This document shows, one piece after another, positions 36,082 through 44,288 of a stretch of 60,452 nt of DNA. Source of the stretch: an uncultured Sutterella sp. (lineage in GTDB: Bacteria; Pseudomonadota; Gammaproteobacteria; Burkholderiales; Burkholderiaceae_F); contig CALEAW010000078.1 of assembly GCA_937943605.1 (NCBI GenBank), forward strand, positions 1 to 60,452, in the 5' to 3' direction. The notes beneath the pieces were generated by a model. That model was given only the letters and a program-made list of their open reading frames with translations, did no database searches and was not told where the DNA came from. Within the stretch, counting starts at the first letter, position 1; each line of letters begins with the position of its first letter. The position numbers and the translations under genes were made by a program.

Positions 36082-36555
36082 ATGACTTCGTTCAAGCGTA
36101 TTGCTGTGATTGCTGCGTTAGGTTCTGCGTTGATTGCTGGCGGTGTGTATGCGGCGACGGCTAATGAAAAGCCCGTTGAACCGACTGTTGAGACAAAGTC
36201 CACGGCTGAAATGACGCCTTCTGAACGTCGCTACGAAGCTTTGGCTCGCATGCTTTCTGTGAGTGAAGAACAGCGTCCAGCATGGCAGGCTTATGTGAAT
36301 GCTCGTCACGCTGCTGTCCTTTCTGACGTCAACGCTGAGGGTCCGACCATTGATATCCAGGATCGTTTAGATCGATTGGCGACACACGCTCAGAAGACGG
36401 CCGATATGGTGAAGCAACTTGCCTCGACGCGTGCCGAACTTTTGAAGGTTTTGCGTCCTGATCAGAAGTACGTGCTTGAAATGCACGAAATGCAGCATGA
36501 TGGTCGTCGTTCAGGTAGCCGATTCCACGAAGTGCATGGATACTGCATGAATTAA
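36082..36555 (+). CDS. Spy/CpxP-like periplasmic stress protein
   Basis: 157 aa with a signal peptide (MTSFKRIAVIAALGSALIAGGVYA). The mature part is almost all alpha-helical and carries an LTxxQ-like motif (MLSVSEEQRPAW) followed by helix breaks typical of the Spy/CpxP/CnrX-ZraP group of periplasmic chaperones and metal sensors. The C-terminus is His/Met-rich (EMHEMQHDGRRSGSRFHEVHGYCMN), which could bind metal. A Fur-like box lies upstream. Annotation as Spy-like rests on this layout, not on strong identity. Confidence 0.75.
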   Translation: MTSFKRIAVIAALGSALIAGGVYAATANEKPVEPTVETKSTAEMTPSERRYEALARMLSVSEEQRPAWQAYVNARHAAVLSDVNAEGPTIDIQDRLDRLATHAQKTADMVKQLASTRAELLKVLRPDQKYVLEMHEMQHDGRRSGSRFHEVHGYCMN

Positions 36556-36627
36556 TTTGTGTTCTTGCTTAGAACACAGCGTAAGCCGGGGTAATCTCCG
36601 GCTTTTTCGCCTTAAAATGAAGATTGC

Positions 36628-36705
36628 GCGTTGGGGGTACCGTGTTTTAACGGTTGAGAAAGACCCTTCGCACCGGATCAGGTTAAGACCTGCGTCGGGA
36701 AACGC
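36628..36705 (+). ncRNA. TPP riboswitch (THI element) controlling thiC
   Basis: Matches the thi-box: GGGGGTACC, then GGTTGAGAAAGACCC (helix P2/P3 with the UGAGA core), CCGGATCAGGTTAAGACCTGCGTCGGGAA (the CUGAU…GGAUAAUACC-like and GCGUAGGGAA core), and closing P1 arms GCGTT/AACGC. Located 91-170 nt before thiC. A symmetric hairpin AAAACGG/CCGTTTT at 36723-36741 between the aptamer and the start codon is the likely expression platform; it lacks a U-run, so control may be at ribosome binding. Confidence 0.93.
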
Positions 36706-36798
36706 TGCGAACACGTTTTTTGAAAACGGGTTAACCGTTTTAAGCATCGTTCTCTTCGCCGGTCGCGCCCTTTTTTATGAATTATGTGGAGCGCGATG

Positions 36799-38418
36799 AT
36801 GCAAAACTATTTTCTATCTCATCCAGAGTTACGTCCCGCTGGTGAACGCCATGTTGTCAAAAGTGAAGCGGGTGAGGATGTACCGTTCCGTCGGATTTCG
36901 TTGACTGAGACGCCCGCTTGCTTTGGTGGCGGCAAAAATCCCGACTTTTTTATTCCTGATGTCACGGGGGCTTATGGTGCAGTTGATGCGCCTGCTGAGG
37001 TGACGCTCCCTAAGCGTGAACGTCCCTTGCCTGGCAGCATGACGCAGTTAGCTGCGGCACGCGCTGGTATCGTCACGCCAGAAATGAGCTATGTCGCGAC
37101 CCGTGAAAATGCCAATTTGGAAGGGTTCATGGCGTCTTTAGAGGCGCCAGGGTGTGAGCGTATCAAGGCGCGTTTGTTGCCTGTTTTAGAAAAGGTAGCA
37201 CCTTGGACGGGTGAACGTGTACGCGAACGAGTGGCGGCTCGTCAGGCTGTTATTCCGGCGGCCTTTGCGCATCTCGAACTTGAACCAACCATCATTGGCC
37301 GCCATTTCTGCACTAAGGTGAATGCCAACATTGGGACATCTGCATCGTCTAAAGATTGGCGTATTGAAGGCCGTAAGTTACAGGAGGCCTTAGCGCGAGG
37401 GGCTGATACGGTGATGGATCTCTCAACTGGGCAATGTATTCGCGAAACGCGAGAGATGATTCTTCGTGGCTCTCCGGTGCCCGTGGGGACCGTGCCGCTT
37501 TATGAAACCCTTGAACGCGTTGGTGGCGATCCGCTGGCGTTTTCGTGGGAGATTTTCCGTGATGTCATGGAGGATCAAGCTAAAGCGGGTGTGGACTACA
37601 TGACTATTCATGCAGGGTTACTATTGCCGCATGTTGAACTGACTCGAAATCGCTTGACGGGGATTGTCTCTCGTGGTGGTGGCATGATGGCACGTTGGAT
37701 GAAGGCCTTCAATCGTGAAAACTTTCTCTATGACCATTTTGATGAAGTGCTCGATATCGCCGCGCACTATGACGTGACCTTGTCACTTGGTGACGGCTTA
37801 CGTTCAGGGAGTCTTTGGGATGGCAATGATGCCGCACAGTTTGCTGAGCTCAAGACCTTGGGTGAACTGAATCGTCGTGCAGGCGCCCGTGATGTACAGG
37901 TCATGATTGAGGGTCCGGGCCACATTCCGATGCCTGGTGTTGAGCTCAACCAAATTCACGAACGTGAATGGTGTGATGATGCGCCGTTTTATACGCTTGG
38001 GCCACTTGTGAGTGACATTGGCGCGGGCTATGACCACATCACCGCAGCCATTGGTGGTGCCATGATCGCTGGTGCAGGGACGGCCATGCTTTGCTATGTG
38101 ACGCCGAAGGAGCATTTAGGATTGCCGAATGCTGAAGACGTACGTGAAGGGATGGCGGCTTTCCGTATTGCTGCGCACGCAGCTGATATTGCGCGTGGGG
38201 TGCCTGGCGCCATCTTGCGTGACCATTTGATGAGTTCTGCGCGATTTGAATTCCGCTGGGCAGACCAATTTGCATTGGCTATTGATCCAGCGAGAGCACG
38301 GCAGTTCCATGATGAAACGTTGCCAGGGGCGGCCGCGCAAAAAGCGCATTTCTGCAGTATGTGTGGTCCGAAGTTCTGCCCGATGAAGCTCGCACACGAG
38401 CTTTTCAAAGAGCCATAA
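36799..38418 (+). CDS. thiC: phosphomethylpyrimidine synthase ThiC
   Basis: About 539 aa. Radical-SAM enzyme converting aminoimidazole ribotide to HMP-phosphate in thiamine synthesis. The C-terminal cluster motif CSMCGPKFC (CxxCx4C) and the ATP/SAM-fold segments (NANIGTSASSKDW, MDLSTGQCI, IEGPGHIPM, SDIGAGYDHI) are intact. GGAG at 36788 is 4 nt from the ATG at 36796 and 7 nt from 36799; the latter is preferred over 36784, which lies before the ribosome site. Controlled by the upstream TPP riboswitch. Shorter at the N-terminus than E. coli ThiC (631 aa). Confidence 0.97.
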   Translation: MQNYFLSHPELRPAGERHVVKSEAGEDVPFRRISLTETPACFGGGKNPDFFIPDVTGAYGAVDAPAEVTLPKRERPLPGSMTQLAAARAGIVTPEMSYVATRENANLEGFMASLEAPGCERIKARLLPVLEKVAPWTGERVRERVAARQAVIPAAFAHLELEPTIIGRHFCTKVNANIGTSASSKDWRIEGRKLQEALARGADTVMDLSTGQCIRETREMILRGSPVPVGTVPLYETLERVGGDPLAFSWEIFRDVMEDQAKAGVDYMTIHAGLLLPHVELTRNRLTGIVSRGGGMMARWMKAFNRENFLYDHFDEVLDIAAHYDVTLSLGDGLRSGSLWDGNDAAQFAELKTLGELNRRAGARDVQVMIEGPGHIPMPGVELNQIHEREWCDDAPFYTLGPLVSDIGAGYDHITAAIGGAMIAGAGTAMLCYVTPKEHLGLPNAEDVREGMAAFRIAAHAADIARGVPGAILRDHLMSSARFEFRWADQFALAIDPARARQFHDETLPGAAAQKAHFCSMCGPKFCPMKLAHELFKEP

Positions 38419-38438
38419 CGGCACGCTCAAGATAAAAC

Positions 38439-38477
38439 AAAACAGGTCATTCATCGATTCGATGAGTGACCTGTTTT
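38439..38477. terminator. bidirectional terminator between thiC and the FixJ-type regulator
   Basis: Stem AAAACAGGTCA-TCATC / GATGA-TGACCTGTTTT with a single T-G mismatch and a 5-nt loop; T-rich on both outward flanks. Confidence 0.92.
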
Positions 38478-38498
38478 TGTAGAAAGATGCGACGCGAC

Positions 38499-39191
38499 TT
38501 ACTCTGACTTACGAGGCTTAGAGCTTCGTTTTTTGCCTTCTTGTGGCAATTTAGGCACTTGTACAGGGCTGTGGTCGAGCTTTTGACGTGCGAGTTCGTA
38601 AAGCACGGTAATCGGAGAGAGCGTGCCAAGACGCTTGACCATATTCGCGCGGTGAGACTCTACGGTACGTTGAGAGAGAAAAAGCTTGGTCGCGATTTCT
38701 CCATTTTTTAAGCCTTGGCACACCAAATCAAAGATCTGCGCTTCGCGTTTGGAGAACTGGCGCAACAGGTGACGAATTTGACTTTTTTGTGATTCGAGGC
38801 GAGAGGCTTCAAGTGCTTGGCGCACTTTAACAATCAACTCTTCAGGGTCGACGGGTTTTTCCATGAAGGAAATGGCACCGTTTTCCATGGCTTCAACTGC
38901 AGTGCGAACGTTCCCGTGACCGGACAAGATAATGACTTTGATTGGACTATCGAGGTCACGAAGACGTTTTTGAACATCAATCCCACTCATGCCTTGCATG
39001 GTTAAATCAACCACAAGACAACCAGGTTGTTCTGGTGAAATGTTTTGGAAGAATTCCTCACCAGAAGAAAATGTTAATGCGCTGTAGTTATGGGTGGCTA
39101 ATGCAAAACGAATGGAATACCGGATATCGTCATCATCAACGATCCAGACCGGTAAATCATCATTTACATCAGAACTTTGATTAAGCATCAT
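38499..39191 (-). CDS. FixJ/TtrR-type response regulator
   Basis: 230 aa. A complete receiver domain: acidic cluster IVDDDD, phospho-acceptor Asp62 (CLVVDLTM), Ser90/Gly91 (LSGHG) and Lys112 (MEKPVD). LuxR-type helix-turn-helix about 140-200 (FSKREAQIFDLVCQGLKNGEIA, SQRTVESHRANM). A Lys/Arg-rich tail follows. FixJ-like regulators pair with PAS histidine kinases that sense oxygen or electron acceptors (TtrS, FixL), but no kinase is adjacent. Contrast with the degenerate receiver at 17979. Confidence 0.93.
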   Translation of the reverse strand: MMLNQSSDVNDDLPVWIVDDDDIRYSIRFALATHNYSALTFSSGEEFFQNISPEQPGCLVVDLTMQGMSGIDVQKRLRDLDSPIKVIILSGHGNVRTAVEAMENGAISFMEKPVDPEELIVKVRQALEASRLESQKSQIRHLLRQFSKREAQIFDLVCQGLKNGEIATKLFLSQRTVESHRANMVKRLGTLSPITVLYELARQKLDHSPVQVPKLPQEGKKRSSKPRKSE

Positions 39192-39310
39192 ATTTACACT
39201 ACTATCGTTTGGAGCAGCTTATTGCACATCTTGGGGGAAGAGAATGTACAGAAGGTATAACGCTCTATCCTACCAAAAATGTGCCACTTGATTCTGAAAT
39301 AAATTAGCTT

Positions 39311-40399
39311 ATGCCGCAGAAAACCCACTCAACATGGAAGGCGACGTCGACCGAATGCACTGAATTGACGCCTCTCTTTGATGACACACCATCAAGGCAT
39401 GCCCCTGTCTGTCCTGCGGTAGTGGATGATGCTCTTTTGCAAGAGGTTAAAAAGCTCTCGCCTTTAGTGTACTTGGGGACTTGTGATTGGGGGTATGCGA
39501 GTTGGCGTGGATCGTTTTACGGAAAAACAAGTGGTACGCGCCAGCTTCGTGGTATTGAAGGGCTCAAGGTTCTCGCACGAGCGCCGTTGGTTCGTTGTGT
39601 GTCGCTAGAGCGTGGTTACCAACACCCTTATTCGGTCAAGGCGTTGGCAGCTTATGCAGAGGTCGTACCTGATGACTTTCGATTCGTGGTGCGCGCCCCC
39701 AAGCTTTTCACATCCGCCTACGAAAAAGATCATTTCGGTCGAATAACGCGAAATGAACAGTTTTTGAATGTGGCTTTAACTGAAAACTGGCTGCATGAGG
39801 TGGTGAGTGGATTGTCGAGCAAGTTGGGGGTTCTTTTGTTTGAAGTGGGACCTTTTCCAGTGAATCAAATCAAAGGTGTCGAAGCTCGACAGCGTGCGAT
39901 TGCATCGCTAGAAACGTATTTTTCAGCCATCGTACCCATGCTGCGCGAAAGCGCTGAGTCGGCCGCCATTGCGCTTGAAGTCAAGAATCCGACGCTCTTG
40001 ACGCCAAGGTTGATGCGAATGCTCTCAAGGTTGGGTGTGCGCCTTGTGATGGGACTCAATGGAGATATGCCAGGCATCCTGAGACAAATGCGAGCGTTGC
40101 AATTTTGTGACGCAGAGAATGAGGCGGATTCGCAATGGCGCCTTCAAGGCCCGCTAGTCATTCGTTGGCAACAAGGGGGGGCTATGCGACAGGTGCGGCA
40201 CCAGACACAGCTTCGAGCTAATGATCCTGTGACACGCGCTGCGATTGCCTCCTTGATCGTGAGAGCTGTGCGTAGTCGTCAGCCAGCTTATGTGGTTGTG
40301 GGAGAAGATGCAGAAGGCTCGGCGCCTGAGACACTCCGAGCCATTCTGACCTCAGTCGATAGCATTCGTCGAGGAGCTTACCAACGAGAAAGAGGCTGA
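39311..40399 (+). CDS. DUF72 (YecE-like) protein
   Basis: 362 aa. TIM-barrel fold family of unknown function. Typical motifs: YLGTCDWGYASWRGSFYG near residue 55, DDFRFVVRAPKLFT, LLFEVGPFP, and the C-terminal YVVVGEDAEGSAPETLRAI. The N-terminal 45 residues are not conserved. Its 3' end overlaps the convergent nitroreductase gene by 22 bp. Confidence 0.88.
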   Translation: MPQKTHSTWKATSTECTELTPLFDDTPSRHAPVCPAVVDDALLQEVKKLSPLVYLGTCDWGYASWRGSFYGKTSGTRQLRGIEGLKVLARAPLVRCVSLERGYQHPYSVKALAAYAEVVPDDFRFVVRAPKLFTSAYEKDHFGRITRNEQFLNVALTENWLHEVVSGLSSKLGVLLFEVGPFPVNQIKGVEARQRAIASLETYFSAIVPMLRESAESAAIALEVKNPTLLTPRLMRMLSRLGVRLVMGLNGDMPGILRQMRALQFCDAENEADSQWRLQGPLVIRWQQGGAMRQVRHQTQLRANDPVTRAAIASLIVRAVRSRQPAYVVVGEDAEGSAPETLRAILTSVDSIRRGAYQRERG

Positions 40400-40935
40400 C
40401 GTTCGTCGTTTCCCTGTCCGATGTCACGATAGTTGAGCGGGGCATCGGGTGTGCCGACCAATACAAAGGCTAAGAGACGCTCGTTGGTGGGGTCGTAAAG
40501 GCCATCGGGCGCAGGAAAGTCTTTGCCAGAAACAGTTTTGGCTGCAAAACCTTGGGCATGCATGGCGCCCAAAAAATTCATGAGCGAAGCGCCAGCACTT
40601 AACAGCTTTTCGTTCGATGCGCGTTCATTGCCTTGATCGCTTAATCCAATGCCAATTAGAGCCATGCAAAGTGGGGCTTTATGGGCTTTACCGCGTGCTT
40701 TGGCACGGGTCGCTTCATCCGCATCAGCGGGCAAAACTGATTCAAAAAGATCGGCTAACCGATCACGGGAGGCTACTTCAACCCAGCGAAACGGGAGTAC
40801 TTCGTCGTGGCAGGGGACGCGCAGTGCTGCGGTAATAGCCAGGCGCAAAGCGCCAACATCAGGTGCGGGAATGGTGAGATGCTTCGCGCCGAGGGAATGG
40901 CGAGATAGGATCATTCTGAAAAAACTTTCGTTCAC
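40378..40935 (-). CDS. nitroreductase-family protein
   Basis: 185 aa from a GTG start at 40935, chosen because GGAGAGG lies 6 nt upstream and the FMN-binding MILSRHSLGAKHL segment begins 8 residues later; the frame is open upstream to 41073 but has no ribosome site there. Nitroreductase fold: RHS near the N-terminus, ALRVPCHDEVLPFRWVEV, a long helical middle and LLSAGASLMNFLGAMHAQG, as in NfnB/RutE-type FMN oxidoreductases. Substrate unknown. 3' end overlaps the DUF72 gene. Confidence 0.85.
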   Translation of the reverse strand: MNESFFRMILSRHSLGAKHLTIPAPDVGALRLAITAALRVPCHDEVLPFRWVEVASRDRLADLFESVLPADADEATRAKARGKAHKAPLCMALIGIGLSDQGNERASNEKLLSAGASLMNFLGAMHAQGFAAKTVSGKDFPAPDGLYDPTNERLLAFVLVGTPDAPLNYRDIGQGNDERQPLSRW

Positions 40936-41045
40936 AGCAAACCTCTCCAAAAATAATGACATGAAGGCACAAATGAGCATTTTTTGCCTTTCCATGAATG
41001 CTAATTGTATGCTAGCGTTTCGTCTTATATGTGAGGAGACATCAT

Positions 41046-41678
41046 ATGCGTCGGTTATGGGATATTTCACCAAAAGTTAGTCTTCATTCTCCCGTCTTTC
41101 CAGGAGATACGCCTTTCCAAGTGTTGTGGAATGAGCGAATCAACGATGGCGGTGTTGCCAATATTTCGACCATACATATGTCGGCCCATGTAGGGGCGCA
41201 TGTTGATGCGCCCATGCATTTGGATAGCGGCGCAGTGGATGTGTCGGTGTTGCGACTTGAACGCTTTATCGGTCGATGCCGTGTGATTGACTTGAGTGAT
41301 AGTGACCGAACGGATCCGATGACCGAAGAGGAGTTGGCTTCGGGTTGTTATGCCGAGCGTGTGTTGGTGAAGACGCGAAAGGTGTTGCCTAAGACATGGA
41401 CGGATGATTTTCGACCGATTGAGCCTGCTGCCGTACGAATGTTACGTGAGTCGGGGGTTGTTCTTATTGGGCTTGATACACCGAGTATCGACCCTGCGGA
41501 TAGCGTCCTATTGCCGTCACACCGTGTAGCGCTTCAAGCAGGTATCTCCCTCATAGAAAATTTAGATCTAACTGAAGTGGAAGCAGGCGAATATGAATTG
41601 ATTGCTTTGCCGCTGAAGTTAGAAGGCGTTGAAGCGAGTCCAGTTAGGGCGATTCTTCGTACGCTACCTCATCATTAA
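41046..41678 (+). CDS. cyclase-family (kynurenine formamidase-like) metal hydrolase
   Basis: 210 aa from ATG 41046 (AGGAG 7 nt upstream). The metal-binding motif HVGAHVDAPMHL (HxGTHxDxPxH type) identifies the KynB/cyclase family, which includes N-formylkynurenine formamidase and isatin hydrolase. LIGLDTPSIDPADS and LIENLDLTEVEAGEY are also typical of KynB. No tryptophan dioxygenase or kynureninase is nearby, so kynurenine breakdown is not proven. Co-transcribed with the thioesterase gene 18 bp downstream. Confidence 0.88.
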   Translation: MRRLWDISPKVSLHSPVFPGDTPFQVLWNERINDGGVANISTIHMSAHVGAHVDAPMHLDSGAVDVSVLRLERFIGRCRVIDLSDSDRTDPMTEEELASGCYAERVLVKTRKVLPKTWTDDFRPIEPAAVRMLRESGVVLIGLDTPSIDPADSVLLPSHRVALQAGISLIENLDLTEVEAGEYELIALPLKLEGVEASPVRAILRTLPHH

Positions 41679-41696
41679 AACGAAAAGGAACACATC

Positions 41697-42152
41697 GTGT
41701 CATCACTTGTTTATGAAAAAAAGATGCGTATTCGTTGGAATCATTGCGATCCAGCAGGCATTGTCTATCATCCGCAGTATTTCGTGATCCTCAATAATGT
41801 GATGGAGGAATTCTTTCGCGATTGTGCAGGGATGAGCTATGAAGATAGCTTGGTCAAGAAGATGGGCTTCCCGATTGTTGGGATCAAGTGTGATTTTTGC
41901 GCCCCAAGCCGTTGTGGTGATGAATGTGTAGTCAAAATGTGGATTGAATCGATTGGCAATACGTCGGTTCGTTTTGCAATGACGATTTATGCGGGCGATG
42001 AATGTCGTGTGGCTTGTGTTGAAACGGCTGTTTGTGCGGCCGCATCGGCCAATGGTGGTATTGAAAAGTGCCCGATTCCAGCTGAGGTACGCGCCCGTCT
42101 TGAACAGTATCTCAAGACGGACGACGTGCCGAATTTAGGATTGAGAGCCTAA
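41697..42152 (+). CDS. acyl-CoA thioesterase, 4HBT family
   Basis: 151 aa hotdog-fold protein with a GTG start (AAGGA about 8 nt upstream). The catalytic Asp motif HCDPAGIVYHPQYF is that of 4-hydroxybenzoyl-CoA thioesterase and YbgC. It has eight cysteines, many for its size. Adjacent to the cyclase-family hydrolase, which suggests aromatic breakdown, for example anthranilate or hydroxybenzoate thioesters; this is inference. Its 3' end overlaps the convergent murI gene by 18 bp. Confidence 0.87.
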   Translation: MSSLVYEKKMRIRWNHCDPAGIVYHPQYFVILNNVMEEFFRDCAGMSYEDSLVKKMGFPIVGIKCDFCAPSRCGDECVVKMWIESIGNTSVRFAMTIYAGDECRVACVETAVCAAASANGGIEKCPIPAEVRARLEQYLKTDDVPNLGLRA

Positions 42153-42947
42153 TTCAATCGGCAACTCTTGTAGTTGTGTCGAACGAGAGGTTAGAAGCTG
42201 CAAGACCTTTTCACGCACTAAGGTCGCATCCGTGGTGTAGAACTCACTGGTGCCCGGCGTTGAATCGGTATTGACAAGCCCTAAAGACGCTAATCGACGA
42301 CAAAGCTGCTTGGCAACGGCAGGAGCGGGATCCAATAAATGGATTGTCGGCCCTGCCGTTTTTTGTATGGCTTGTGCGAGAAATGGATAGTGTGTACAGC
42401 CAAGAACAAGCGTGTCAGCTCCTGCTTTAATGAGCGGTTTGACATAAGTCGCAAGTAAGGCCATGGTTTCTGGTGTATCAAAATGGCCTGCTTCGACACA
42501 GTCCATGAGGCCAGGACACGGGCAATCTAAAACCTTAATGTCGTGAGGCACCAAGGTCTTGAGATGTTGATATTTGAGGCTTGAGAGGGTTTTAGTGGTC
42601 GCTAATACCCCAATGATTTTCGTTTTTGTTTCTCGAGCTGCTGGCAAAACTGCGGGTTCAATCCCAATGATTGGAAGGGGAAGCGTTGCACGCAGTCGTT
42701 TGGCACAAACTGCCGTAGCAGTATTGCACGCAATGACTAAAGCCTTGATGTCTCGAGAGAGTAAAAACTTGACCAATACATCGATACGATCGTTGATAAA
42801 CGCGTCAGTACGATCACCCCAAGGGGCAAACCCACAATCTGCGGTATAGATCAAATGTTCGTGAGGAAGAGCTTGACGAATAGCACAGGCGACAGAAAGT
42901 CCACCAAAACCTGAGTCAAGGATGCCTATAGGACGAGGGTCAGTCAC
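42135..42947 (-). CDS. murI: glutamate racemase MurI
   Basis: 270 aa from a GTG at 42947 preceded by AAGGAAG 7 nt away; the frame is open to 43133 but that would overlap the upstream transporter by 170 bp. Makes D-glutamate for peptidoglycan. Both catalytic cysteines are visible: VIACNTATAV and LGCTHYPFL, plus the N-terminal IGILDSGFGGLSV. Follows the DMT transporter gene by 13 bp in one operon. Confidence 0.96.
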   Translation of the reverse strand: MTDPRPIGILDSGFGGLSVACAIRQALPHEHLIYTADCGFAPWGDRTDAFINDRIDVLVKFLLSRDIKALVIACNTATAVCAKRLRATLPLPIIGIEPAVLPAARETKTKIIGVLATTKTLSSLKYQHLKTLVPHDIKVLDCPCPGLMDCVEAGHFDTPETMALLATYVKPLIKAGADTLVLGCTHYPFLAQAIQKTAGPTIHLLDPAPAVAKQLCRRLASLGLVNTDSTPGTSEFYTTDATLVREKVLQLLTSRSTQLQELPIELGSQS

Positions 42948-42960
42948 AAAAAAACTTCCT

Positions 42961-43863
42961 TTAACGAGAGAAACGCTTGGGCAAACGAAGTTCACCGCAC
43001 AAGATGCCAGCGACAATGAGCCCGCCGCCCACGAATCCCAAGAGGCCGAGGTTTTCACCTGCAAACCAACCAATAATGGCAGCAAACACACTTTCCATGG
43101 CAAAGATGACTGCAGCGCGACCTGCAGGGACATAACGTTGTGCCCAAGAAAGAAGAACTTGTACGAAGGCGACGATAATCGCGAGCCAAACGATACTTAA
43201 GCAGACGGTTTGGTTGAAGGTTGTCTCTTTGAGCGGTACGCCAAAAAGCGTTGCAATGAGTAAACCCATTGCGCCAAAGAGCCCGGTGAATAAGAGCTGA
43301 GTAAAGGCCAACTGTCGAGCTTGAGAGTGTGGGGCAAAGCGTCCTACGACCATGATTTCGATGGCCGACAAGAAGGCGGAGAGAATCGTTACCCATTCAC
43401 CCCAATTATTTGAAAAGCTGAGCGTGAAAGGGTTGGCGAGCAAAATCAGGCCGATAAAAGCGAGAAAGGCACCAATGAAAGCGCCAACGTTTGGCGCTTT
43501 ACCATACACAAACCAAACCATTAAAGGTGTGATGGGGACATAGAGCGCTGTTAAAAAGCCAGAGGCCGAACTTTGCAGTGTCATAAGCCCAATGGCGTTG
43601 GTTGCATAAACCAAATAAATGACAAAACCACACACGGCACCAGCTTTCCACGTGTGTGCTGGAATCTCATGAATGCGCCCCTTTAATAAGAAAAAGACAA
43701 AAAAGGCACCCACAAGAAAGCGAAACATGACCAGTGTCAGGGGGTTGGTGTATTCCAAAGCCGAAGACACCGTTATAAAGGAGCTTCCCCAAAAAAAGGT
43801 CGCGAGCACAAGCGCTAAAACGGGTAGGGTAGATTGGTGCTTATCTAATGTCGACTTAATCAT
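42961..43863 (-). CDS. DMT-superfamily transporter (EamA/RhaT-like)
   Basis: 300 aa with ten predicted hydrophobic helices forming two EamA repeats (LATFFWGSSFITVS at the start; WLAIIVAFVQVLLSWAQRYVPAGRAAVIFAMESVFAAIIGWF in pieces near the end). Probable inner-membrane exporter of amino acids or other metabolites; substrate unknown. The ATG lies only ~13 nt after the terminator of the upstream ArsC-like gene. murI is 13 bp downstream. Confidence 0.9.
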   Translation of the reverse strand: MIKSTLDKHQSTLPVLALVLATFFWGSSFITVSSALEYTNPLTLVMFRFLVGAFFVFFLLKGRIHEIPAHTWKAGAVCGFVIYLVYATNAIGLMTLQSSASGFLTALYVPITPLMVWFVYGKAPNVGAFIGAFLAFIGLILLANPFTLSFSNNWGEWVTILSAFLSAIEIMVVGRFAPHSQARQLAFTQLLFTGLFGAMGLLIATLFGVPLKETTFNQTVCLSIVWLAIIVAFVQVLLSWAQRYVPAGRAAVIFAMESVFAAIIGWFAGENLGLLGFVGGGLIVAGILCGELRLPKRFSR

Positions 43864-43875
43864 TTTTGCTCATAC

Positions 43876-43900
43876 AAAAAAACCGCCCAAGAATGGGCGG
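43876..43900 (-). terminator. terminator of the purE-purK-tsaC-arsC-like operon
   Basis: Perfect 7-bp stem CCGCCCA/TGGGCGG with a 4-nt loop, then TTTTTTTG on the minus strand. It abuts the start of the DMT transporter gene. Confidence 0.9.
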
Positions 43901-43919
43901 CTTCGGTTGGACAATCTAA

Positions 43920-44273
43920 TTAATCAATCAGTGTGGTCCAAAGGTCTTCTGAGAGGCCGACCGTGATGGCGCCGTTAGGAAAAACAACCACTGGGCGTTT
44001 AATGATGCCTGGATTCTCAAGCATCAAGGCACGCATTTGTTCAGGATTATCCTGGGTGTTTGCACGGACTTCTTCAGGGAGTTTTCGCCAAATTTGCCCT
44101 TTGCGATTGAGGAGCGTATCAGCGCTCACAGTTTTCAACCAGGTATCGAGCATCTCTGGAGATAACCCCTCTTTACGGAAGTTGTGAAAGCCGACTTCAA
44201 CGTTATGTGTCTTGAACCAATCCAAACCTTTGCGAACAGAACCGCAATTGGGGATGCCGTAGAGCGTAATCAT
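43920..44273 (-). CDS. ArsC/Spx-like (YffB) thioredoxin-fold protein
   Basis: 117 aa. Thioredoxin fold of the ArsC family: MITLYGIPNCGSVRKGLDW keeps the first cysteine (Cys10) but not CxxC, and IIKRPVVVFPNG holds the family's Arg-Pro. YffB-type proteins are distinct from true arsenate reductases and have unclear function, possibly glutathione-linked. No arsenic genes are near. Last gene of the purE operon, 15 bp after tsaC. Confidence 0.9.
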   Translation of the reverse strand: MITLYGIPNCGSVRKGLDWFKTHNVEVGFHNFRKEGLSPEMLDTWLKTVSADTLLNRKGQIWRKLPEEVRANTQDNPEQMRALMLENPGIIKRPVVVFPNGAITVGLSEDLWTTLID

Positions 44274-44288
44274 ATAGGACTCCTAGGT

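Noticed and set aside
36723..36741. Hairpin before thiC as a rho-independent terminator
   Set aside because: The stem is perfect but no U-run follows, so it is treated as part of the riboswitch platform.
43920..44273. Arsenate reductase
   Set aside because: The fold is ArsC-like but it belongs to the YffB/Spx-like branch, sits in a purine/tRNA operon, and no ars genes are near.
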